From NCBI GenBank assembly GCA_021292165.1, contig CM037880.1, positions 180,317,085 to 180,381,084 of the forward strand: a stretch of 64,000 nucleotides of DNA, read 5' to 3'. This document shows positions 1 to 11,759 of this stretch, piece after piece (positions within the stretch are counted from its first letter, which is position 1; every line of letters starts with the position of its first letter). The translations under genes were made by a program, and so were the position numbers. Under the pieces are notes generated by a model. That model was given only the letters and a program-made list of their open reading frames with translations, did not search any database and had not been told where the DNA came from. This stretch comes from Shinisaurus crocodilurus (lineage: Eukaryota > Chordata > Lepidosauria > Squamata > Shinisauridae).

Positions 1-75
1 GCTGAGCGGGGACTAGAACCCGGATCTCCCGAGTCCCAGTCCAACACTCTCACCACTACGCCACACTTGGCTCTT
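1..75 (-). repeat. Sauria-type SINE, tRNA-like head (cut by window edge)
   Basis: Carries the reverse complement of a tRNA-like internal promoter (gggactagaacccggatct, then caccactacgccacac). The same sequence heads the full-length copies near 14.4, 19.2, 30.3 and 40.4 kb. The body and tail lie left of the window. Confidence 0.85.
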
Positions 76-399
76 GTTCCCACCCGATCCCTCAGTTCCC
101 TGAGACCACCTATTGCAGCCCTAGGACTGAGGGAAACCTTGACATCGATGTCAGTTCCCAGAGCAATATCGGTATTGTAATGCCCATCCGCTCATGGTAG
201 ACCCATCGAATTCGATAGTGACACTGAAGTGGGGTTGGAGGGTGGGTTGTGTGAAAGCACAGATGACCACTTGAAGAACCACAGTTACAGGTAAGCAACC
301 TGTTCTTCTTCTTCGTGGTCTCCTGAGTAGCAAGCTGACTCACCGGAGGAGGGTCAGTGTCATCGTCATGGCAGAACCGAAGACAGTACAGCCCTGACA

Positions 400-1470
400 A
401 AAGCGTTGTCTGCCCTAGCCCGTACATCCAGTCAGTAATGTTGGACAAAGGTCATCGGAGAGGACCACGTAGCCGCTTTGCGAAGGTCCGGTAGGGCGAC
501 CCCTCTCCCAAACGCCACTGATGTCGACATTGCTCTGGTAGAATGAGCTCGAACTCAAGCAGGTGGTTTGAGGCTTGCAAGATCATAAACCAGCCTAATA
601 GCCTGAACTATCCAGCCAGCAAAGCGCTGTGACGACACCAACAGGCCAAGGGACTTGCCCCCATAACAAAGAAAGAGTCTTTGGGGAGCAGCGTGATGTT
701 TCCGTGCCTGCCTTATAAAAGGCCAGGGCCCTATGCACATCCAAAGTATGTAGTGACTGCTCGAGAGGAGAAGACAGAGGCGGAGAAGAAGGTTGGTAGC
801 GTAATGTCCTGATTGATATGAAAGCTGAACACCACCTTTGGCAGAAAGGCGAGATCTGGGCGCAGGATGACTTTGTTTCGGTGGAAGGTGAGGTAAGGCG
901 AGTCCACCCTCAAGGCGCTTAGCTCACTTGATCAGCGAGCAAACGTGATAGCCACTAGAAAGGCAGTTTTCCAAGTCACGAGTCTCAGGTCAGCAGTTGC
1001 CCTGGGCTCAAAAGGCTTCGATGTCAGAGAACCAGCGTTAGATCCCAGCCAGGGACCAACGATCAAACCGGAGGTATTAGATTCCTCAAACCCTTGAGGA
1101 ATTGCTTCACCAAAGGATGCGAGAAAACAGTTCCTCCGTGGATGACAGGACGGTACGCTGAAATGGCCGCCAAATAAAACTTTAATGGACGTGAGCTTAA
1201 GATCACAAGCCATCAAAGTGTGTAGGAATTCCAGTATGTAATGAATTGAGCAGGAGACAGGATCCACATCCTGTTCTTGAACAAAGGCAGAAAACACTGA
1301 CCATTTCCTCTCATATGACAAATGAGTGGACGGTTTCCTTGCTGCTGTCAGGACCACCTGCACTCCAGCCGATAGACCAGATGGAAGAGCTTCTATCGAA
1401 TCCTCCACGCCGTGAGGCGGAGGGTTTGGGGGTCTGGATGGCAGATGCGACCCCTGTCCTCTGTTAGGAG
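400..1470 (-). pseudogene. DIRS tyrosine recombinase remnant
   Basis: The N-terminal part is read near 1360-1220 (RKPSTHLSYERKWSVFSAFV). The core follows in several frames (about 1040-915, 913-731 and 740-558), then an HSTR box and a following QHY near 545-430 that carry the conserved His, Arg and Tyr. In-frame TGA codons at 557-555 and directly after the QHY, plus frame changes upstream, show that it is inactive. Confidence 0.8.
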
Positions 1471-1530
1471 GTCCGGAATCGAAGTCAGAGTCTGATATTC
1501 GCCTCGAGACAACCGGAGGAGCAGGGCAAA

Positions 1531-2220
1531 TCATGGTTGCCTCGGCCACCAAGGCGCCACCAGGATACAGTCCATGTTGTCCAGTTGGATCTTGGAGACG
1601 ACCTTGGTGAGTAGAGGAGTCGGGTGGGGATAGACTAAATTCCCCACCCACGGAATGAGGAAGGCATCTGTGAGAGATCGTGGATCCCGACCTGCCCTGC
1701 TGCATAATATCCGACAGGCAGTGTTCCCCACAGTAGCCAATAGATCCATGGCAGGCACACCCCAGGCATCGAAGAGGGCACTCTGAGTCTGAGGATCCAG
1801 CTGCCATTCATGGGATTCTGCAGACACCTGACTGAGGGCATCTGCGAGCATGTTGTCCTTGCCTGCTATATGAATCGCCACAAACGAGATGTTCCATGGA
1901 ATCACCCAATCGAAAAGCCGAAGAGTCAAGTTCGTCAGTACGATAGAGCGAGTGCCCCCTTCCTTGTTCAGATAAGCGATGACAGTTGTGTTGTCCATCA
2001 CTATCTGAATCATCCTCCTCCTCAGATCGTGCTCTAGGGCCCAGAGAGCATTCCAGACTACTTGCAGTTCTAGGATATTTATGTGAGCTGTCCACTCTTG
2101 AGGGGACCAGACCCTTTGGACTGTCCGGTAACCACAGTGCACTCTCCATCCGAGTAGTGAGGTGTCAGTGGTCACAGTCCTGGAAGGAGGAGGAGAATGG
2201 AATGGGAGGCCTCCTGTCAA
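1531..2220 (-). pseudogene. DIRS RNase H domain
   Basis: A 229-residue open segment. It has DTSLLGWRVHCG with the first acidic residue, INILELQVVWNAL with the glutamate, MDNTTVIAYLNKEGG with the second aspartate, and HIAGKDNMLADALSQ with the final aspartate region. This is the RNase H module that follows RT in DIRS elements. This is the best-preserved part of the element. Confidence 0.85.
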
Positions 2221-2299
2221 GTTGTCCTATGACATCCACCACTGAAGGGAATCCCTGATGTGAGTCGGGATGCACAGTCGAACTCGATGTGCATCCTCT

Positions 2300-3282
2300 C
2301 AGGATCGAACACTCACAAGAACCAGTTCTGCAGTAATCTCATTCACAGATGGGCAAACGTGACTACTGAGATCAAGGCAGCCATGAGTCCGAGGAGATGC
2401 TGGATGGAATGGGCTGTGCAAGATACTGATTGGTATACCCTCTTTGTGATGGTAAGTCATTTCTGGACCCTATCCAGTGGAAGAAAGGCTCGACCTGCAT
2501 TTGCATCCAGGACTGCTCCGATAAATTGAATTTCTCTGGTAGGTATAAGGACAGATTTCTTTTTGTTCAAAGTCCTAGGTCTTTCAGTAAGTCCAATGTC
2601 GTCTGCAGGGAACACTGAAGATGTTGCTCCGTCGAATCCACCACCAGCCAGTCGTCGAGGTAAGAGAATATCTCTATGTCTTGAGCTTGAAGAAGATTGG
2701 CACAGACCACGGCAACACACTTGGTGAAGACTCTGGGCACTGTCGATAGGCCAAATGGAAGCACAACGAACTGAAAGACCTCTCATCCTATGCTGACTTG
2801 AAGGAACTTCTGGCTGTCCGGATGAATGCCTATGTGGAAATAGGCATCCTGGAGATTGATGGACACAAACCAATCAGTCCTGCGAAGAAGAGGCAGGATC
2901 GACTGGAGGGTGACCACCCGAAACTTCTTCGGTGTTATGAAGGAGTTGACCGTTCAGAGATCCAGGATCGGTCGAAGCCCTCCATCCCTTTTTGGCACCG
3001 TAAAATACCTGGAGTAGAGGCCTTCCTGAGAGTGGAAAACTGGGACAGATTGAATCGCCCACTTTTGAAGCAAGGAAGTCACACCTCCTCCTGCAGTGTT
3101 GGTGATGGCTGTGTGGTCCGGATGCCAAGAAAAGGAAGGAGAGCGTTGAACTCGATCCTGTACCCATGCTGGACGATCTTGAGAACCCAACAGTCCATCA
3201 TTATCTTCTCCCAGGATCGTAGAAAGCGGGACAGGCGGTTCTGGAATTGCGGAGTCAGAGCAGATGGAGCAAGCGGAGTCAA
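2300..3282 (-). pseudogene. DIRS reverse transcriptase remnant
   Basis: Pieces in different frames carry VPKRDGGLRPILDL (near 2954-2995), LPFGLSTVPRVFTK (2761-2720) and the catalytic YLDDWL box (YLDD at 2662-2651). These are RT motifs of the DIRS clade. At least two frame breaks separate the motifs, so no complete polymerase is encoded. Confidence 0.85.
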
Positions 3283-3457
3283 GGTGATACAGAAGTCAAA
3301 GCAGATGTTTATTGTTGTCCCCTCCTCTGCGGGAGCCCCTGTATCGAGGCTGGGTGTACGAGCGTCTCGATGCCTGGGGCTGCTGCGTACAAGGCTGACA
3401 TTCTTGCATTCCTCGTGCCAAGAGGGAAGACTGGTAAGGAGTCAAGAAAGATGGCTG

Positions 3458-5513
3458 TCAAGACCACCTCTGCTGGCAGTATGGTCTAGCTGACGGCTGT
3501 GATCTGAGACCCATCTTCCTGGTGTTTGCCTTCGCCTTCTGCACAGCATCCAGAGAGCCATCAGTGGAGGCATTGAATAGGCCCTCTCCATCGAATGGCA
3601 GGTATTCGATGTGGGATCTCACCTCCGGAGCCAGGGATGTTGACCTGAGCCATACGTGTCGATGCAAAGCTACCGCTCCAATTAAGGAGTGTCTGTGACA
3701 GTCCACCTGGTGCTGTGCTGTATTTATTCGCTTGTGAGAGATACTGGAGGCTTCAGACTGGAATACCCGAGCCAGTTCCCTTTTCTCATCAGGCAGGGTG
3801 GCCTGGGAGGAGGCCATCTCCTCCCAAAGGAAGAGCTGATACCTGGTCATGGTCACCTGGTAATTAGCCACCCAAAGTCCAAGGGAACTGGACAGTAGAT
3901 CCGTCTGCCAAAGCTGTCCAGTCTTTTCCCTTCTTTGCTTGCCGGGGTAGAGTGCTGTCTGCCAGACTTGGATTGGGCGGATTCCATGATGATCGAGTTG
4001 GGTACAGGATGCGAGAAGAAAAATTTGGCATCCTCCTCTCACACCCTGTACATCATCTCAAGTCGCTTCTCCGTCACTGGAGCAGTCGCAGGATTCTTCT
4101 AGGTGCCCTGCACCATCTCGAGGAGCACTGTTAGGAATGGAATGAGTGTTGGGGGCGGGGAGGGGGTCGACGTCGTGATGACATTGAAGACAGTACCTTT
4201 CAGCTTCGGTTCCTCAACTGTCTCCATTCCCAAGGCCTGGGTCATACGCTGTACATGCTCCATGAAGCTCCCTAGATCTTCAGATGGAGAAACGGCTGTC
4301 CTGGATCCTACGAACTGGCCCGGCAACGACGAGTCCGGTGTGGCAGACCACAAAGAGGCACAATCAGAGGTGTAGTCCTCAGGCAAGGATGACAGGCTTG
4401 CCTGTGGCATAGGTAAAACAGGCAGATCCAAGGCACGAGCCACTGAAGAGGACGCAGGAATGGTCTGCGCTGCGTGGACCCTGGAGAACGTGACCAGCGG
4501 ATTGGTTGATGTTCTTTTGGTGGTCCAGTTCGATGCAGAGTCAGAGATGGCGATCTCGACCGGGACTGATGGTGAAAACGTCCTCGGGATTGAGAGGAGT
4601 TAAATCCTCCCCATGGAGATCTGTCCTGTTAGGCACGATAATAATCCCCGTACTGTCTGTAATGTTCATGGCACAAGCACTCTCTGAAGGAGTCTGCTGA
4701 GTACTCAGAGCCAACTTCGTACATGGGGGACCGAGACCAGTAGCGTCGGTCTTGGTCTCCCATGCAGTGTGGCTGGTATAGGTGTTGTAGGCTGGGCAAC
4801 ACTTGGCACACATCCGGATGGGGACGAATATCCTCAGGTTGCCGATATTGAGCACTCCTGGACTCTCTGGAGCTTGACCGGCGATGAACCGGAGCGAGAG
4901 AGCTGGAAGGCTCGCCATGATGGATGGTGACATGGGGCGACTCTACGATTTCTCCCTCTGACACCAAGGTGTTGGGGAGTGAGAATGCCGCTGCTCGGTG
5001 TCAACAGGCACCGGTGCCGAGGCAGTTGGTGCTTGGAGCAGGTCCAGCTGTCAAGGTCGATGGGACCAGAGAGGCAGCCTTTTTAGAGGGTGAGCTGGAT
5101 GACTACTCCTTCTCCTTCCTAGCCTCCTTGCTCTGTTTACGCTGCTTGGAATCCTCTTTAGTCTTGCGTGCCTTCTTGGCAAGCTTTCTTGCTAATAGGG
5201 CCTGCAACGACGTGCCCACAGTGGAAGGGCACTCAGCCGTAGCTGTATGAGACAGAGGGGTCTTCAGCCTTGATGGAAGAGGAGGCAACAGAGCCGATGG
5301 CGTCAGGACTGCCTCGAGGGCCTTGTGCCAGAGTACAGCTTTCAGTTTATCTGCCTGATGCTTACGGGCCTGGCGGGCAAACCCCTGACAGTGGTGACTT
5401 GAGTCCACCACATGGCCCACTCCCAAACAAATAAGGCATAACGAATGCCCATCTGTGGGCGGTAGTTTTGCTCCGCATTTCACACATTTGTGAAACGCCG
5501 CTTTGAGAGGCAT
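3458..5513 (-). pseudogene. DIRS gag-like ORF remnants
   Basis: Starts at a real ATG (5513). The first open segment (136 residues to 5103) has CVKCGAKLPPTDGHSLCLIC followed by histidines, a zinc-binding nucleocapsid-like motif, then a lysine-rich stretch ending in a stop. Further open pieces in shifting frames (about 4933-4541, 4443-4099 and 4042-3458) continue it. The 4042-3458 piece includes LARVFQSEASSISHKRINTA, which fits DIRS gag as I know it. The frame changes show inactivation. Confidence 0.65.
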
Positions 5514-6180
5514 GGCACCTCAGAAAGAAGCGAGGAGGAGAGAAGAAATAGAGAAGGAAAAAAATTTGGGGTAGTTTTTTTTTAGAAGTGAAGAAAAAAG
5601 GAGTGAAAAAACAGCAGAATCAAGAAAAAACACTCAGTCACATCAATCACTGGTTTCCCATGTTTTTCCTTTTCCACTCTCCACTCTGCTGCTTGCTATC
5701 CTTGTGTAACAGAAGAGTGATTGATAAGGATGAGTGATTAAAGGAATGATTGACAGCTGAGATCAGAATGGAACATTGGGTGAAGGTAGTGGCAGTTGGC
5801 CATGTCCTTATAGGGGACTCCAGGTTATGTCACGCCTTGTCTTTCCATTCCTTCTTTCCTTCCCTCCCTCTGTTGTCTCCCCCACTGGCAAAAATTCAAA
5901 AATAAAGTTTGTTTTTGTTTTTTTGTTTTTTCTGAATAATGCTGGAGAAACGCCACTACCACCATTACAGTTTGGCATGACTCAAATGTCTAATGCTAGC
6001 TTCTATGAAGTGTCCGTTAGTTACTGAAATAGGGGTCAAATTATAAATCAAGTTCCAGTTCAAACAAATAATCTTGTGATCACAGAATCAAGAACAGCAG
6101 TACGAAACAACTGAAAATCCTATTTAACAACATATTGTATATCATGATAGAGAGGTGGAAGAGCATGCTCGCACTCCCAA
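5514..6180. other. A-rich DIRS leader and unclassified sequence
   Basis: 5520-5640 is purine- and A-rich and is probably the untranslated start of the DIRS element. From about 5770 to 6180 nothing is recognised beyond a T-rich tract near 5910-5930. Confidence 0.4.
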
Positions 6181-6189
6181 TGACCCAAA

Positions 6190-6600
6190 CAATCCTTCCA
6201 CTGAAGCAAATATTATAGAGCGATCCTATGACCCCCTAGATAGCATCTAGAGGGTCATAGGGTCATTCAGATTCGCAGTTCCGACATCAGAGCTGGAGAT
6301 CCGCGCTCGGAGCGCCCCCCACCGCTCACAGCAGTGCAGAAAGAACAGCGACAGCTGTGCCTCTGAGGTCATAACAGCAACCTTGGAGAAGGGGGGCATT
6401 CCGGGGGGGAGGGATGGAGACCAGCACCACCAAGAGACAACGTATCCTAGAAGTGCCTCAGCTTCCTTCCCTCCCACTCGGAAGTGCTGCAGTATTTGTA
6501 GGAGGAGCATGGAGGCGATTGCCTCCCTGCACAGGATGCCTGTAATCCTCCGAGTTCAAAGGGTTTCGGGCAGCCTCATTGGACTGTGCCCTTAATCACT
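6190..6600 (+). repeat. GC-rich hairpin-ended repeat, copy 1
   Basis: Begins with gcgatcctatgacc and a hairpin (gaccccctagat / atctagagggtc), runs through a GC-rich body with cttggagaaggggggcattc, and ends ggactgtgcccttaa. The same plan is seen at 11.76-12.09, 22.8-23.16 and 54.42-54.85 kb. It is probably a non-autonomous DNA element. Confidence 0.65.
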
Positions 6601-6649
6601 TTTTTTTTTAAATGACAACTTTGAACACTTAAATTCAAACCACCATGCT

Positions 6650-7228
6650 TCATACTTGCGGCAGTTTCGCCGCTACCTTCCTAATAATCTGCTCCCATCA
6701 GTGGCTCATGCCTTGGTCTCCTCTCGCCTAGACTACTGTAATGCGCTCTATGTGGGGTTACCCTGGAAGACGGTTCGGAAGTTGCAGCTGGTACAGAATG
6801 CAGCAGTTTGCCTGGTTAAAGGCTGCCACCGGCGTGATCACATCACTCCAGTGCTCAAAGAGTTGCACTGGCTACCAGTTGTTTGCCTAGCCGAATTCAA
6901 GGTGTTAGCGTTGACCTTTAAAACCCTGTATGGCTCCGGTCCAGTTTATCTCAAGAAGCGCCTCCAGCAACATCAAGTAGGCCGCTCAACAAGATCTGCC
7001 ACGGACGGCCTTCTCCCTGTCCCATCAGCCAGAGAAACCAGGCTGGTGGGGACTAGGAAGAGGGCCTTTTCTGTGGCAGCCCCCAATTTATGGAACTCTC
7101 TCCCCAGTGACCTCCGCCATGCCCCTTCCTTGATTAGTTTCCACCAGGCATTAAAAACGTGGCTTTTCAGGCGGGAATATGGGGTGGGTTAGGATTTTTA
7201 AGTTTTGTACTGTTTTTAATTGTGTTTT

Positions 7229-7259
<31 letters not shown>

Positions 7260-7372
7260 TCCCCCCCCCCCTTGTATTTTATTGGACTGTACATCGCTCA
7301 GAGTGGCCAGATGTCTGGCCAGATGGGCGATTCATAAATATAATAAATATAATAATAAATAAATAAATACTT
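6650..7372 (+). mobile_element. L2-type LINE, 3' end
   Basis: The open frame to 7192 encodes the C-terminal end of a LINE polyprotein: VSSRLDYCNALYVGLP, RKLQLVQNAAV, ITPVLKELHWLPV and NLWNSLPSDLR, typical of the L2 clade. After the stop come (TG)n at 7230-7260, a C run, and the 3' tail ggccagatgggcgattcat with AATAAATA repeats. 5' truncated, as most LINE copies are. The encoded part contains no catalytic motif, so it is not functional. Confidence 0.85.
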
Positions 7373-7373
7373 A

Positions 7374-7445
7374 GGTTGCAATCCTAAATACACTTTAGGG
7401 GAGTGGGACTTATTTCTGAAGTAAATATGCATAAGATTGCATAGA
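7374..7445. mobile_element. short palindromic MITE (tgcaatcctaa family), copy 1
   Basis: Runs from ggttgcaatcctaaatacac to tatgcataagattgca, with gagtgggacttatttctgaa in the middle. Related copies are at 8936-9016, 28150-28222 and 57293-57380. Confidence 0.6.
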
Positions 7446-8734
7446 CAAACATGTTTCCAATAGAGCAGGCCTGCACAACTTATGGCGGGACCCATTTGCT
7501 TTTGTTGTTCTTTATATAATTCATTGTAAACCGCTTTGGAAATTCTATCTAAATTTAGAACTGGGATAGAAATATGTACAAATAAAGATAGATGATAGAT
7601 AGATGGTCACAGTTTGTGCTCATCTGAAGCAGAGAAGCCATGTGATCCAAAGAGGTTAGAAGGAAAAGAAAACTACATGATATGCAGAGGGGTAACACAC
7701 ACCCTTGGAGAACAAAACTAGTAAAAACCTTCTTGAATGCACAGAAATCCATTTTGTGTGTCAGTACCACGTTTCCATCATTCTCTGTTCAGAATGATCA
7801 ATTTGCATCTCCTTGCCTATTTTAATATGTAAGAGCTACTTCCAGTTACTAATGAAGGTGTAAGTTGAAATGTCTAACTAAATCTATGGCTTCTTTATTG
7901 CTCATCTCCTTTTCCTCAATCACTTACAATCCTGATAGGATTAACTGAGGTATGGTACACTAGCCTGACATACCATTGTCTGAAATCAGACTCAGATATG
8001 CAAGTCTGCGTAAAATATTGCTGAACTAATTATGTCTGCTACATTTATAAACTCTGCATTGCCAATATGTTGCTCATTACTTCTGCAAAATGCCTTTGAG
8101 ATATTTTGAGCTGGAAAGATGCGTAACGTGCTGCATTCTGTATTTGTTGAATCGGGTTAATTAAAGTCACCATCTGCTGAACTGAAGAAATTGTTAAAGG
8201 CAAAATTCTATTTTAACTGTGATGTTTTCTTTTACATAAATGGACAACAGCAGAGATGAAAGTACTACTGTCTAATATTATTGTACATATCTGAAAAAAG
8301 AAACTAGAAATTTTTCTTCTATAAATATTCACCCATATTTAAAATGCTCTGATGTACATTTTTAAGACCTACACTATTCAAACTTTTACTATATCTTTAG
8401 TAACTGCTAAAGCTGTCTTATTAATTAAAATGGCCCACATAGCTATCCTTGGATTTTTCTGGTTAGTTACTCTTGTGGGTCTTTGATCCCTTCATTGTTC
8501 CTTGGATTGTACTTCCAAGTCTGCTCGAATTCCCAATGATTCCAGTTACCTATGTCAGGAATCTGGAAGCAACTTTTGAAATACTGGAATGCTACAAAAT
8601 TCAATAATATATCATTAGCTTTATTAATTATTTCTGTATCTCACTTCTGAGCAATGCCCTCATAGCAGTTTACAAAGTATAATACACACACACACACACA
8701 AAAACATTCAACCACATTAAAACAAGAATGTTTT
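7446..8734. other. no recognised feature
   Basis: AT-rich intronic sequence with a short GATA-type run near 7590 and (CA)n at 8684-8700. No coding signal. Confidence 0.5.
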
Positions 8735-8935
8735 AAGAATGTAAGAACATAAGAGCCATGCTGGATCAGACCAAAGTCCAGCATTCTATCTAATCCAGCA
8801 TTCTGTTTGCACAGTGACCAACCAGATGTCCATGGGAAACCAATAAGCAGGACATGAGTGCAAGAACATGCTCCTGCTCATGTTTCCCCAGCAACCAGCA
8901 TACAAGGGATATTGCTCCTGGTACTGGAGGTATCA
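8735..8935 (-). mobile_element. CR1-type LINE 3' end fragment
   Basis: Reverse complement of a LINE 3' end: aagaacataagagccatgct, ggatcagaccaaag, then the cagcattctgtttgcacag stretch. It is the same subfamily as 31825-32435 and 40491-41930, where the C-terminal ORF piece is also visible. Confidence 0.75.
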
Positions 8936-9016
8936 ATCCTAGGCACACTTTGCTGGGAGTAGGTCTCAATGAACACAGTAGGACTTACTTCTGAGTAAAC
9001 ATGCATAGGATTGGAC
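8936..9016. mobile_element. short palindromic MITE, copy 2
   Basis: Runs from aatcctaggcacactttgct to acatgcataggattggactg. The halves are inverted repeats around gaacacagtaggacttactt. It is inserted next to, or in, the CR1-type fragment. Confidence 0.65.
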
Positions 9017-9323
9017 TGTATGTATGTCTAAAAATAAAACCAAATACCCAAAATCATTAAATTACACAGCACCATTTCCTTCTGTAGGCACTTTTCACTT
9101 GAGGGGGAAAGCCCTCCTAAACACTTTTTACCAATTTCCTAAAAGAGGACAATGGCTAGATGGGCCTCTTGAAACAGTGAGCTCCAGTTGTGGGTTGCTA
9201 AGGGATGTGGGTTTTCCAGAAACTTTTCTGGAAAAGTTTCCACTGACCTAAATTAATTGGGATCTGACTGAACAAGGTATAGTATCTCTAAAGTTTTTTC
9301 AGTAGCCCAAAGTATTTGAACAT
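9017..9323. other. no recognised feature
   Basis: Contains a 75-codon open stretch without recognisable similarity; treated as chance. Confidence 0.4.
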
Positions 9324-9562
9324 GTGGGGCGCTTCCCGTATTTTTAATGGCTTTATTGATCCCTCATTGGGGGGGATCAATAAAGTACCCCTAATGTGGT
9401 TTAAATGCAATATTCAAGCAAATTGTAGAAAATATTGTTGTTGGGATACTTGTAAATATTTTAAGATGACAACTCAACAACATACACTTTCTTAAAAGCC
9501 CTAAGACAACAACACTTTCTTCAACAACACTATGGTGATTAAAAATATGGGAAGCGCCCCAC
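9324..9562. mobile_element. MITE with 25-bp terminal inverted repeats
   Basis: Starts gtggggcgcttcccgtattt and ends with its near-perfect reverse complement (aaatatgggaagcgccccac). The 239-bp interior is non-coding and has a small hairpin (gatccctcattgggggggatc, 9358-9378). No clear target duplication was found, so the superfamily is not assigned. Confidence 0.75.
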
Positions 9563-9669
9563 AGGTATAAATTAATGCAGATGGAGAAGGTAGTACTATG
9601 GCAATGGACTTTTCAGAGAAATTGCTTCCAGCTGTGAATTTCTGGAAGACCTATCAGGAGAATAGATAT

Positions 9670-9790
9670 CCCGTATTTTTCGCTCCATAAGACGCACCGG
9701 ACCATAAGACGCACTTACCGTATGGTACCCCCCCCCATTTTTTTTTAATCAGCTGTTCCGTGGGGAATCAGCTGAGAGGTGGGGGCTTCC
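9670..9790 (+). mobile_element. DNA-transposon end (cgtatttttcgctccataag)
   Basis: Contains cgtatttttcgctccataag followed by two copies of ccataagacgcac and cttaccgtat. The outer motif resembles the ends of the CpG-rich element at 61.7-62.8 kb. Only one end is seen; the other side runs into (AAT)n. Confidence 0.5.
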
Positions 9791-9816
9791 CTCTTCCGGA
9801 CCAGCGGAGGAAAGTA

Positions 9817-9817
<1 letters not shown>

Positions 9818-9858
<41 letters not shown>
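9818..9858. repeat. (AAT)n microsatellite
   Basis: About 13 AAT units in a row. Confidence 0.95.
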
Positions 9859-9859
9859 T

Positions 9860-10189
9860 ACTATTCCGCTAGCATCACTATTAAAGAGTGGGAAGGATAA
9901 AAAGACATTTTAGATCCTGAAATATCAGACATTACTATTGCATAACTAATGGTTAAATTATAAGAGAACTGGAGGTGCACATCTATAGTAACTGCCTTCA
10001 AAATCAAGATTACATATTTCCCAGGGGGATATACTCACTACTTCCGTTGCAAGACAGCTGTGCTAAATCAAGCTGATTTAAACCACCCATCATATTCTAA
10101 GTATCTACAGCTTTCAATAATTTATTGGGAACACCATAATTGTCTTCTAGGAGATTACTGAACAATTTCTTAAATAAGAACATTGCTTA
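9860..10189. other. no recognised feature
   Basis: AT-rich sequence with no repeat or coding signal that I recognise. Confidence 0.4.
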
Positions 10190-10530
10190 CAGTGCCAGCT
10201 CCAGGTTTTTGAGGGGCCTTGGGCAAGACACCCTCAATGGGGCCCATCAGAGAGTGTACCTTCCCACCGCCATTATCAACAGCTGCTATTGCTCCTCATC
10301 CTCTCTCTCATCTTTGCTACCATTTGCTTGTTTGACAGGCAGAGAGCCAGTGGGCAAGTAGGCAATGGTATCTACTGCTCCTCCTTCTCACCACCACTGT
10401 TGTCTGGGCCAGAGCAAGAGCAGGTTGCAATGATGAAGAGAAGGAGCAACTCTAACAGTTCTTGTCAATGGGCCCCTACCGGGGTGTGGCCCTCAGTAGG
10501 TGCCCAGCCATGTCTATGCTTGACACTGGC
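10190..10530 (+). repeat. interspersed repeat related to 38720-38955
   Basis: Shares the order cttgtttgacaggcagagag, caagtaggcaatgg, actgctcctccttctcacca and tgtctgggccagagcaagag with an inverted copy near 38.85-38.94 kb. The two copies prove it is repeated. It is non-coding; the class is not determined, possibly a non-autonomous DNA element. Confidence 0.55.
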
Positions 10531-10700
10531 CTTGATTGCTTAAATCCATTAATTTAAAAAAGACACTTCAATCACAGGTATTAAACAAACAAATTAGTTG
10601 GCACAAGAAAACCTTAAAGCTATTTTGGAAAATTTAACAGTGATGCTGAGACCCAAACTACACATGAATTACACACCTGTAATTAATTAAAATAAATGGA

Positions 10701-10985
10701 TACAGTAATACCTTGGATTGCAAGCATAATTCGTTCCGGAAATGTGCTTGTAATCCAAGCACTTGTATATCAAAGCGAAATTCCCCATAAGAAATTTGTA
10801 CACATATTTTTAATTTAAGCTGCAATAAAGAATGATAGTGTAAAGTCTTCATTTTTCTTGACCGTACTACAGTACTTGTATTGCAAGACGTCGCTTGTTT
10901 ATCAAGTTAAAATTTATTTTAAATATTTGCTTGTCTTGCAAAACACTTGCAGACCAAGTTACTTGCAATCCAAGGTTTTACTGTA
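10701..10985. mobile_element. Tc1/mariner-like MITE, copy 1
   Basis: Ends are tacagtaataccttggattg and caatccaaggttttactgta, inverted repeats flanked by TA. The interior repeats the ttgcaag/cttgcaa motif and contains gtactacagtacttgtattg. Copies are at 21777-22033 and 42109-42356. Non-coding. Confidence 0.8.
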
Positions 10986-10989
10986 TTTT

Positions 10990-11755
10990 TTGGCCATGAA
11001 AATTACAGGCATGGGATGTAATTATCCTGGGAAATTACAGCCATTACACCACAAAAGTACTCTTTATTTCAGATCTATGAAGTTCCTACATGTAACTCCA
11101 TACAGAAGAGATTCCACATCATCCTAATGCTCTTATAGTTGACAATTTTTGGTTCATCATCCAGGTTATCTTTCAGCACAATCATACTCAGACATCATTG
11201 CAACAGTGCCATCAGACAATGTAGCTGATAGTCTAAAATTATTAATTCACTTCTGTCTCTGTCAAAAGAAGTGCCAATCCTCAATGTAATACATTAAAAT
11301 TTCTACTTCAAATTTAGTTCCCAACATTATGCCACACTGTAATTTGACCAAGCAACAGAACGGAGGATGAGGCTGTGAAAACAAGGGCAGGCTGGATTCT
11401 CAGCGGGTGGGGTCAGAGAGACGGAATAAGTTTACTCCCAGCCCTATATACTACCCTGGAAAAAATGTTTCAATCCAGCCCTTCACACCTCTATAATACT
11501 ATGGGAGAGAGGTAAATCACTGGGCCGGGAGAAGAAGAGTCACGAGAATATTGGAGAGGCAAAGAAAAATAGGGCCTGAGATGGGGTTAGAGATGTGAAG
11601 GCCCAGAAAAAAAATGTTTTTCCCCCATTTTTTCCAAGGACCGGGGGGGGGAGGGGTTTTGGAAAACTTTAACAGCTTTGGATTATGATGTTTTCTTTTC
11701 GAATGATGAATAAAATATTTAAGACAAGGTGTTTATATATTGTTACCCAGCCTTT
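10990..11755. other. no recognised feature
   Basis: Non-coding intronic sequence with a G run near 11644. Confidence 0.4.
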
Positions 11756-11759
11756 ACTC

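Larger units (their letters stand above)
76..5520 (-). mobile_element. DIRS-type tyrosine-recombinase retrotransposon, decayed
   Basis: Read on the minus strand, the order is a gag-like region with a zinc-knuckle motif, a reverse transcriptase (YLDD), RNase H, then a tyrosine recombinase. That order is diagnostic of DIRS elements, which integrate with a recombinase rather than an integrase. All modules are recognisable but broken by stops and frame changes, so the copy is dead. Exact ends are uncertain: the left end abuts a SINE fragment and the right end may extend through the A-rich leader to about 5770. Confidence 0.85.

Noticed and set aside
6656..7192. Independent host gene of 178 codons
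   Set aside because: The motifs are the C-terminal end of an L2-type LINE and a LINE 3' tail follows.
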